In this document: piece by piece, positions 1 through 6,297 of the stretch
Layout of the letters: each line of letters begins with the position of its first letter
Position numbering within the stretch: the stretch's first letter is position 1
NCBI GenBank assembly: GCA_964370115.1
Contig: CAYJIA010000034.1
Span: 1-23,615 of the forward strand
Reading direction: 5' to 3'
Origin: SIG603 sp964370115
Lineage (GTDB): Bacteria > Bacillota > Clostridia > Oscillospirales > Acutalibacteraceae
DNA length: 23,615 bases
Program-made: the position numbers and the translations under genes
Notes under the pieces: generated by a model
Database searches by the model: none
The model's input: the letters and a program-made list of their open reading frames with translations, nothing else
Told to the model about the DNA's origin: nothing

Positions 1-3
1 TTT

Positions 4-1281
4 TTAAGAAAGTTGTGTTTTACCACCCATATATGGTCTTAGTGCTTCTGGGATGCTTACTGTGCCATCGGCTTTTAGATTGTTTTCTAAAAACGCTATT
101 AGCATTCTTGGTGGTGCAACTACTGTGTTGTTTAGTGTGTGGGCTAGGTATTTGCCATTTTCGCCGTTTACTCTGATTTTTAGTCTTCTTGCCTGTGCGT
201 CTCCTAGGTTTGAACAGCTTCCAACTTCAAAATATTTTTGTTGGCGTGGTGACCATGCCTCTATGTCTACTGAGCGTACTTTTAGGTCGGCTAAATCGCC
301 TGAACAGCACTCTAGAGTCCTTACAGGTATGTCTAGTGTTTTGAACAAATCAACAGTATTTTTCCACATTTTTTCATACCACATTGGGCTGTCCTCGGGT
401 TTACAAACTACTATCATCTCTTGTTTTTCAAATTGATGTATTCTGTATACGCCACGCTCTTCTATGCCGTGGGCGCCTTTTTCTTTTCTAAAGCAAGGTG
501 AGTAGCTTGTCAGAGTGTGAGGCAGAGTGTCTTCTTGTACTATGGTATCGATATATTTTCCTATCATTGAGTGCTCACTTGTACCTATTAGATACAGGTC
601 TTCACCCTCGATTTTATACATCATTGCGTCCATTTCGGCAAAAGACATAACGCCAGTTACTACTTCGCTTCTTATCATATAAGGAGGAATACAGTAGGTA
701 AAGCCTCTGTCTATCATAAAATCTCTAGCATAAGAAATTATTGCAGAGTGCAGTCTTGCGACATCGCCCATTAGATAGTAAAATCCGTTACCCGCAACTT
801 TTCTTGCGCTATCAAGGTCTAGGCCGTTAAATTTTGCCATGATGTCGGCATGATATGGTACATCAAACTCGGGGACTACAGCTTCGCCAAAGCGCTCAAG
901 CTCTACATTTTCGCTGTCGTCTTTGCCAATAGGAGTTTTTGGGTCGATTATATTTGGCAAAATCATCATTATATTTTTGATTTTTTCATCAAATTCACGC
1001 TCTAAAACCTCGGCTTTTGCAAGTGCTTCTGATTGTGCAGTTACTTGTGCCTTTACTTCTTCGGCTTCCTCTTTTTTGCCTTGTCCCATTAGGGCACCGA
1101 TTTGCTTAGAAAGTTTATTTCTGTTAGCTCTAAAAGTATCTGCCTCTTGTTGGTTAGCTCTTTTTTTCTCGTCAAGCTCAATAACTTCGTCTACAAGCGC
1201 AAGTTTTTGATCTTGGAATTTATTTTTAATGTTTTGTTTTACAATATCGGGATTTTCCCTTACAAATTTAATATCAAGCAT
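4..1281 (-). CDS. serS: Seryl-tRNA synthetase
   Basis: Cytoplasmic class II aminoacyl-tRNA synthetase that charges tRNA-Ser with serine. The 425-residue protein is full length for bacterial SerRS. It begins with the usual MLDIKFVRENPDIV, followed by a charged, Lys/Glu-rich stretch to about residue 105 that fits the tRNA-binding coiled-coil arm. The catalytic core has motif 2 (SPCFRKEKGAHG...GVYRIHQFEKQEM) and motif 3 near the C-terminus (LNNTVVAPPRMLIAFLEN). Motif 3 has Ala-Pro-Pro before its Arg rather than the commoner Gly-rich form. An AAAGGAGA ribosome site lies just upstream of the ATG at 1281, and the stop falls at the window edge. It lies downstream of valS on the same strand. No T-box is visible in its leader. 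Identification is secure. Confidence 0.97.
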   Translation of the reverse strand: MLDIKFVRENPDIVKQNIKNKFQDQKLALVDEVIELDEKKRANQQEADTFRANRNKLSKQIGALMGQGKKEEAEEVKAQVTAQSEALAKAEVLEREFDEKIKNIMMILPNIIDPKTPIGKDDSENVELERFGEAVVPEFDVPYHADIMAKFNGLDLDSARKVAGNGFYYLMGDVARLHSAIISYARDFMIDRGFTYCIPPYMIRSEVVTGVMSFAEMDAMMYKIEGEDLYLIGTSEHSMIGKYIDTIVQEDTLPHTLTSYSPCFRKEKGAHGIEERGVYRIHQFEKQEMIVVCKPEDSPMWYEKMWKNTVDLFKTLDIPVRTLECCSGDLADLKVRSVDIEAWSPRQQKYFEVGSCSNLGDAQARRLKIRVNGENGKYLAHTLNNTVVAPPRMLIAFLENNLKADGTVSIPEALRPYMGGKTQLS

Positions 1282-1300
1282 AGTTGTCTCCTTTTAAAAA

Positions 1301-1330
1301 ATTATATAAATTTTTTTAGTGAAGAGTGAA
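1301..1330 (-). promoter_or_regulatory. Possible serS promoter
   Basis: On the minus strand a TTCACT (-35, 1330-1325) is followed after 18 nt by TATAAT (-10, 1306-1301), about 20 nt before the serS start codon. The -35 box lies inside the heptad repeat, so the repeat may supply promoter sequence. The -10 is good and the -35 only fair. Confidence 0.35.
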
Positions 1331-1434
1331 AAGTGAAGAGTTAAGGTTCACGCCTTTGGCGCGTTTTAATTTAAGAAAATGCAATGCATTTTCAGCAACA
1401 ATTCTCAATTCTCAATTCTCAATTTTTAATTATC
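1319..1434. repeat. Heptad-repeat intergenic element between valS and serS
   Basis: The gap between the two synthetase genes is made of 7-nt tandem repeats at both ends with two small hairpins between. At 1319-1346 are GTGAAGA-type units (four, degenerating). At 1399-1433 are three perfect CAATTCT units plus two diverged ones. Between them lie CGCC-ttt-GGCG (near 1351-1361) and GAAAATGC-aat-GCATTTTC (1375-1393). The right-hand heptads run over the valS stop codon at 1426-1428. The hairpin followed by TT could act as a weak valS terminator. It looks like a non-coding dispersed element. Confidence 0.6.
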
Positions 1435-4047
1435 AACTTTATTTAAAGTTTCTTTTATTAGTCTTATGCGCTCTGCTAATTTCTCGCCGTTTTCACGTAC
1501 ACCCTTTACAACGTTGTCGGGCGCTTTTGACATGAAAGTCTCATTTTTTAGCTTAGCGTTTACTGTATCTAGTTGTTTTTGAGCGGACTCTAACTCTTTT
1601 GTAAGTCTTAAGGTCTCCGCCTCTTTGTCAACAAGCTCGTCCATTGGAATATATGCCTTGCAGGCGCTTGTTATTATTGCAACGGCTGAAGATGTGTCAA
1701 AATCTGCTGTAAAGCTTAAATCACTTACATATGAAAGCTTGGAAATGGCAGCCTCTTGAGATTTGAATAAATCTTCGTTTGAAGTTTCTATAGAAAGTTT
1801 AGCTTTTTTAGAAGGTGGTACGTTCATTTCTGCCCTTCTTGCTCTTATAGCACGGATAAGCTCCATTACGTTTTCCATGTCTTCCTGCTCTTTTGTAAAG
1901 GCTAAATCTTTACAGTAAGTAGGGAAGCTCTCTATCATAAGCGCCTCGCCCTCGTGTGGAAGTGCTTGCCAAATTTCCTCTGTGATATAAGGCATAAATG
2001 GGTGTAGAAGTTTTAAAGTGTTGCTTAAAACCCAAACCAAAACATGCTCTGCACCGTGGTCTTTGTCTTCTGTGGAGTTTATTGTGATTTTTGCAAGCTC
2101 GATATACCAGTCGCAGAAATCGTCCCAAAGGAAGTCGTAAATTTTGCTTACCGCAGTTCCAAGCTCAAATTTTTCGAGATTTTCTGTAACTTGTTTTGTA
2201 AGCTCATTGAATTTTGATAAAATCCATTTGTCTTCAAGCGATAAGTTTTTAGGAAGTTCGCATTTTACGTCTTTATTTTCTAAATTCATTAAGATAAATC
2301 TTGCAGCATTCCAAATTTTATTTGCAAAGTTTCTGCTTGAATTTACCTTTTCGTCTGAATATCTCATGTCGTTTCCAGGACTGTTGCCCGTAACTAGGGT
2401 AAATCTTAGTGCGTCTGCGCCGTATTTCTCAATCTCTTCTAGTGGGTCTATGCCGTTTCCTAGAGATTTACTCATCTTGCACCCTTGTGCATCTCTTATA
2501 AGTCCATGGAAAAATACAGTGTCAAATGGAATTTGATCCATATGCTCAAGTCCTGAGAATATCATTCTAGCAACCCAGAAGAAAATAATGTCATAGCCCG
2601 TTACAAGTGTGTTTGTAGGGTAGAAGTACTCTAAATCTGGTGTTTTTTCAGGCCAACCAAGAGTTGAGAACGGCCAAAGTGCAGACGAGAACCAAGTGTC
2701 CAGTGTGTCTTCGTCTTGTGATAGGGAAGTACCGCCGCATTTTGGGCAAGCGCTAGGTGCGTTTTCGCCAACGATAACTTCGCCACAAGTGCAGTACCAA
2801 GCAGGAATTCTATGTCCCCACCAAAGCTGACGGGAAATACACCAGTCTTTGATGTTTTCCATCCAGTTATAGTAAGTTTTTTCCATTCTCTCTGGAATGA
2901 ATTTAATCTCTTTATTTTTTACAACCTCTACAGCAGGTTTTGCAAGAGGTTCCATTTTAACAAACCACTGTGTAGAAACTCTAGGCTCTACAGTCGTTGT
3001 ACATCTATAGCAAGTACCAACATTGTGCTTGATTGGCTCTATTTTGATTAAAAGTCCAAGGTTTTCAAGCTCTTTAACTATTGCAACTCTTGCATCTTTT
3101 GATGTCATTCCGCAGTATGCTCCGCCGTTTTCGTTTATAACAGCGCTTTCGTCCATTACATTTATTATAGGAAGTTTATGTCTTAGTCCTACTTCAAAGT
3201 CGTTAGGGTCGTGGGCAGGTGTGATTTTAACAACGCCTGTTCCAAACTCCATGTCGACAAAATCGTCGGCAACAACAGGGATTTCTTTGTTAACTATAGG
3301 AAGAATAACAGTTTTGCCTATAAGGTGGCTGTAGCGTTTGTCCTCTGGGTGAACAGCAACAGCGGTATCGCCTAACATGGTCTCGGGTCTAGTTGTTGCA
3401 AGCTCCACAAAGCCACTGCCGTCGGCTACTGGGTACTTTATATGCCAAAAACTGCCGTCTTTTTCTATAAACTCAACTTCTGCATCAGAAATTGAAGTCT
3501 TGCAGTGTGGGCACCAGTTGATTATTCTCTCGCCTCTGTAGATAAGTCCTTTTTCATAAAGTTTTACAAAAACGTGATTTACAGCCTTGTTACATCCTTC
3601 GTCTAGAGTAAATCTTTCTCTCTCCCAGTCGCAAGAGGCGCCAAGCGTTTTGAGCTGTTCTATAATTCTTCCGCCGTAGTGTTTTTTCCACTCCCACGCA
3701 CGCTCTAGGAATTTCTCACGTCCTAGCTCTTCTTTTGTGATGCCTTCTTCTTTCATGGCCTCAACAATTTTTGCCTCTGTCGCGATAGAAGCATGGTCTG
3801 TGCCAGGTAGCCATAGGGCACTGTAGCCTTGCATACGTTTAAATCTAATCAAAGTGTCTTGCAAAGCGTTGTCCATGGCGTGTCCCATGTGTAGTTGACC
3901 TGTGATGTTTGGTGGTGGTATCACTATAGTATAAGGTTTTTTATTTTCGTCACGCACAGCGTGAAAATAATTTCCTTTTATCCAAAATTCATAAATTCTT
4001 TTCTCAACCTCTTTAGGGTCATAGGCTTTTGCCAGCTCGTTTGTCAT
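1426..4047 (-). CDS. valS: Valyl-tRNA synthetase
   Basis: Cytoplasmic class I synthetase that charges tRNA-Val and edits mischarged threonine. The protein has 873 residues, normal for Firmicutes ValRS. It carries the HIGH-type motif as PPPNITGQLHMGHA near residue 45 and KMSKS in GCKMSKSLGNGIDP. Between them is the CP1 editing domain (TTRPETMLGDTAVAVHP, then GTGVVKITPAHDPNDFEVG). Cysteine pairs (CPHC; CPKCGG) look like zinc sites. The C-terminal 70 or so residues form the Lys/Glu/Leu-rich coiled coil typical of ValRS. A GAAGGAG ribosome site precedes the ATG at 4047. It has its own sigma-A-like promoter and no T-box, although T-boxes are common on valS in Firmicutes. Identification is secure. 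Confidence 0.98.
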   Translation of the reverse strand: MTNELAKAYDPKEVEKRIYEFWIKGNYFHAVRDENKKPYTIVIPPPNITGQLHMGHAMDNALQDTLIRFKRMQGYSALWLPGTDHASIATEAKIVEAMKEEGITKEELGREKFLERAWEWKKHYGGRIIEQLKTLGASCDWERERFTLDEGCNKAVNHVFVKLYEKGLIYRGERIINWCPHCKTSISDAEVEFIEKDGSFWHIKYPVADGSGFVELATTRPETMLGDTAVAVHPEDKRYSHLIGKTVILPIVNKEIPVVADDFVDMEFGTGVVKITPAHDPNDFEVGLRHKLPIINVMDESAVINENGGAYCGMTSKDARVAIVKELENLGLLIKIEPIKHNVGTCYRCTTTVEPRVSTQWFVKMEPLAKPAVEVVKNKEIKFIPERMEKTYYNWMENIKDWCISRQLWWGHRIPAWYCTCGEVIVGENAPSACPKCGGTSLSQDEDTLDTWFSSALWPFSTLGWPEKTPDLEYFYPTNTLVTGYDIIFFWVARMIFSGLEHMDQIPFDTVFFHGLIRDAQGCKMSKSLGNGIDPLEEIEKYGADALRFTLVTGNSPGNDMRYSDEKVNSSRNFANKIWNAARFILMNLENKDVKCELPKNLSLEDKWILSKFNELTKQVTENLEKFELGTAVSKIYDFLWDDFCDWYIELAKITINSTEDKDHGAEHVLVWVLSNTLKLLHPFMPYITEEIWQALPHEGEALMIESFPTYCKDLAFTKEQEDMENVMELIRAIRARRAEMNVPPSKKAKLSIETSNEDLFKSQEAAISKLSYVSDLSFTADFDTSSAVAIITSACKAYIPMDELVDKEAETLRLTKELESAQKQLDTVNAKLKNETFMSKAPDNVVKGVRENGEKLAERIRLIKETLNKVDN

Positions 4048-4085
4048 TTTTTAAAACTCCTTCTTTTAAAACTTGCTAATAAATA

Positions 4086-4114
4086 ATTATGTCATTTTAC
4101 AGCGCAAATGTCAA
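4086..4114 (-). promoter_or_regulatory. valS promoter
   Basis: Minus-strand TTGACA (4114-4109), a 17-nt spacer, then CATAAT (4091-4086). It lies about 40 nt before the valS ATG, so the leader would be short. It sits in the 88-nt gap after the activase gene, so valS need not be co-transcribed with it. Confidence 0.65.
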
Positions 4115-4135
4115 GTTTTTGCTGAATATTTATAA

Positions 4136-4960
4136 CTAAAAACTCGCATTTTCTATATACTTCTTAATAGCTTCTAAATGTTCTACTAAATCTCCCTCGT
4201 TTAGCTGTTTGTAGGACTTCATTTCATACTCCTTGCCTATCATTTCATATTTATTTTCACCCATTTGATGAAATGGAAGCAGATTTACTTTTGTAACTCC
4301 AAGTTTTTTTAGAAGCACTCCAAAGTGTTCCATGTCTTCTAGGCTGTCGTTAAAATCGGGAATAATCGGTATTCTTGCCGTTACTTTTTTGCCTAGATTT
4401 ATGGCGGTTTGAAGATTTTTTAATATGATATCATTTTTTACACCAGTGAAATTTTCGTGCAAAGTACTGTCATAATGCTTTACATCAAAAAGAAATAAAT
4501 CCACGCTCTTACATAGCTTTAAAAAATTTTCATGTGATGAAAAACCACAGGTTTCGGCAGCTATATGTATATTTTTTTCTCTGAGTTTGATAGATAATTC
4601 TTCGATAAAATCGGTGTACATCAGCGCCTCGCCGCCTGAAAATGTGACACCGCCTCCGCTTGAGTTATAAAAATCTATGTCTTTTATTGCCTCGAGATAC
4701 ACCTCGTCTACAGTGTATTCTTTGCCGGAAACACTAGCACAGTAGTGAGGGCAATCACTGGGTGTAAAGTTATCTGCATTACAGGTGCCACAGTCTATAC
4801 ACTTTGTCTTGTCTTTCATAAGCTGAATTTTTGTACTTTGGCTTTCGGGGTTTGCGCACCACAGGCATTTTAAAGGACAACCCTTAAAAAAAATTGTCGT
4901 GCGTATACCTGGGCCGTCGTGCAGACAGAATTTTTGTATATTAAAAATAGTCGCTTTCAT
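4136..4960 (-). CDS. Glycyl radical enzyme activating protein (radical SAM)
   Basis: Radical SAM enzyme predicted to abstract hydrogen from the conserved glycine of the partner glycyl radical enzyme at 6298-8703. The radical SAM motif CX3CX2C is C28-C32-C35 (GCPLKCLWC), preceded by the typical HDGPGIRT. The SAM-binding SGGEA lies at 108-112. The 274-residue protein resembles PflA/YbiY/PflC-type activases, but its ferredoxin-like insert is short: one cluster-like set (C54, C57, C60, C70, C74) where two four-Cys clusters are usual. It is encoded divergently from the GRE, with the transporter pair between. An AAGGAGA ribosome site is 4-5 nt before the ATG. The activase class is certain; pairing with the nearby GRE is inferred from proximity and the absence of any other GRE in the window. 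Confidence 0.9.
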   Translation of the reverse strand: MKATIFNIQKFCLHDGPGIRTTIFFKGCPLKCLWCANPESQSTKIQLMKDKTKCIDCGTCNADNFTPSDCPHYCASVSGKEYTVDEVYLEAIKDIDFYNSSGGGVTFSGGEALMYTDFIEELSIKLREKNIHIAAETCGFSSHENFLKLCKSVDLFLFDVKHYDSTLHENFTGVKNDIILKNLQTAINLGKKVTARIPIIPDFNDSLEDMEHFGVLLKKLGVTKVNLLPFHQMGENKYEMIGKEYEMKSYKQLNEGDLVEHLEAIKKYIENASF

Positions 4961-4978
4961 ATTTCTCCTTCAATTTGT

Positions 4979-5008
4979 TTGACAGTTGTTATTTTTCGGT
5001 AGTATAAT
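4979..5008 (+). promoter_or_regulatory. Promoter of the transporter operon (rightward)
   Basis: TTGACA at 4979-4984, 18-nt spacer, TATAAT at 5003-5008: two consensus boxes, expected start near 5015 and about 43 nt ahead of the first transporter ATG. Its -10 overlaps that of the opposing promoter. Confidence 0.75.
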
Positions 5009-5035
5009 AATAACACGTTGGACTTTTGGTTTCAA
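5007..5035 (-). promoter_or_regulatory. Promoter of the activase gene (leftward)
   Basis: On the minus strand TTGAAA (5035-5030), exactly 17 nt, then TATTAT (5012-5007), expected start near 5000, about 40 nt before the activase ATG. It shares two bases with the -10 box of the rightward promoter, so one polymerase would exclude the other. Confidence 0.65.
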
Positions 5036-5057
5036 GTTAAATTCTTAGGAGGGCATG

Positions 5058-5624
5058 ATGAAAAAAAAAGGGGTAAAGTTTTATTTTAGACTGTTTCTTG
5101 CGACTTTTTATTTGAGCGCATTTACTTTTGGTGGTGGATTTGTCATAATTGGGCTTATGAAGAAAAAATTTGTGGACAATCTAAAGTGGATAGACGAAAA
5201 GGAAATGGTTGATTTCACGGTAATAGCTCAGTCCTCTCCCGGTGCGGTTGCAGTTAATGCATCGCTTTTATTGGGTTTTAGAGTGGCAGGACCCTTGGGA
5301 GCAGTCGTGACAATTTTTGGAACAATTTTGCCGCCACTCATAATAATTTCTGTAATTTCCCTTTTTTACACGGCTTTTAGAGACAATGTCATAGTTAATA
5401 ATGTACTAATGGGTATGCAAGCAGGCGTTGCGGCAGTAATATGCGACGTGGTAATTGGCATGGGCACTGGTATAGTAAAACAAAAGGAATGGGTGCTTGT
5501 TGCACTTATGGCAGTGGTTTTTACCCTTACATTTTTCTTTTCTATAAATGTAATATACATAATTATAGGCTCTGCGGTGATAGGGCTTTTTTACACTTCT
5601 TATAAAGTAAGGAAAGGGGTGTAA
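5058..5624 (+). CDS. Chromate transporter family protein, first half (short ChrA type)
   Basis: Integral membrane protein of the CHR family. Such short members (about 190 residues) work as pairs, each corresponding to one half of a long ChrA. Family hallmarks are AFTFGGGFVIIGLM near the N-terminus and SSPGAVAVNASLLLGFRVAG around residues 70-89, followed by several hydrophobic segments to the C-terminus. Two ATGs lie in frame at 5055 and 5058. I prefer 5058 because the AGGAGGG at 5047-5053 would otherwise touch the start codon. It is followed after only 2 nt by its partner. Known members export chromate; in anaerobic gut-type bacteria the real substrate is usually unknown, so chromate resistance should not be assumed. 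Family call strong, substrate unknown. Confidence 0.9.
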   Translation: MKKKGVKFYFRLFLATFYLSAFTFGGGFVIIGLMKKKFVDNLKWIDEKEMVDFTVIAQSSPGAVAVNASLLLGFRVAGPLGAVVTIFGTILPPLIIISVISLFYTAFRDNVIVNNVLMGMQAGVAAVICDVVIGMGTGIVKQKEWVLVALMAVVFTLTFFFSINVIYIIIGSAVIGLFYTSYKVRKGV

Positions 5625-5626
5625 GT

Positions 5627-6190
5627 ATGCTATTACTTGAACTGTTTTGGAGCTTTTTTCAGATAGGACTTTTTAGTGTAGGCGGAGGCATGGCGGCTAT
5701 TCCATTAATTAAAAGTCAGGCAGTTGAAATTAATGCTTGGCTTAGTATTACAGAGTTTACCGACCTCATAACCATAGCGGAGATGACACCGGGGCCTATT
5801 GCGATAAACTCTGCTACTTTTGTTGGGATAAGGGTGGCAGGAATACCCGGTGCACTGGTTGCGACTTTCGGTTGTATTTTACCGTCTTGTATAATTGTAT
5901 CACTGCTTGCTATGCTGTACTTTAAATACCGTGATTTGCAACTGATGAAAGGTATTTTATCAGGGCTTAGACCAGCTGTTGTAGCGCTTATAGGCTCGGC
6001 AGGGCTTTCGATACTCATTTTAGCCCTTTGGGGAGAGCATGGATTTACGACCGTTTTAACGGATATAAATTTTGTCGCATTAATACTTTTTTTAGTAGCG
6101 ATTTTTGTGATGAGAAAGTTTAAGCCTAACCCGATAATCGTAATGATGGGTTGCGGGGTAGTAGGAGGCATAATTTACAGTATATTATAG
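5627..6190 (+). CDS. Chromate transporter family protein, second half (short ChrA type)
   Basis: The second CHR half (187 residues), with the same hallmarks in another version: FSVGGGMAAIPLIKSQ near residues 16-31 and EMTPGPIAINSATFVGIRVAG near 50-70, then hydrophobic segments. It starts 2 nt after the stop of the first half, with GGGGTG inside the end of that gene as ribosome site, so the two are translationally linked and probably form a heterodimer. No clear intrinsic terminator follows before the glycyl radical enzyme gene 107 nt downstream, so some read-through into it is possible. Confidence 0.9.
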   Translation: MLLLELFWSFFQIGLFSVGGGMAAIPLIKSQAVEINAWLSITEFTDLITIAEMTPGPIAINSATFVGIRVAGIPGALVATFGCILPSCIIVSLLAMLYFKYRDLQLMKGILSGLRPAVVALIGSAGLSILILALWGEHGFTTVLTDINFVALILFLVAIFVMRKFKPNPIIVMMGCGVVGGIIYSIL

Positions 6191-6233
6191 GGTTTAGCTG
6201 AAAAAGTTCTGTGAAAATTCTTAAAAATTAGAG

Positions 6234-6258
6234 TATAAAATTTCATAATTTTATGATA
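6234..6258. promoter_or_regulatory. AT-rich inverted repeat ahead of the glycyl radical enzyme gene
   Basis: ATAAAATT (6235-6242) and AATTTTAT (6247-6254) form a perfect 8-bp inverted repeat with a 4-nt centre, 40 nt before the GRE start. TATGAT/TACAAT (6252-6262) at its right edge could be a -10 box, but no good -35 is visible. It could be an operator or a chance palindrome in AT-rich DNA. Confidence 0.3.
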
Positions 6259-6297
6259 CAATAAAAGTACAATTTATTTAGGAAAGAGGTCACTATT

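Noticed and set aside
1282..1425. T-box leader for serS
   Set aside because: No AGAGAG apical loop and no GGTGGNACCGCG-type sequence; the region is repeats and small hairpins.
5058..6190. Chromate resistance as the function of the CHR pair
   Set aside because: Family membership is clear, but no chromate reductase or ChrB regulator is nearby and anaerobic species keep CHR pairs without known resistance.
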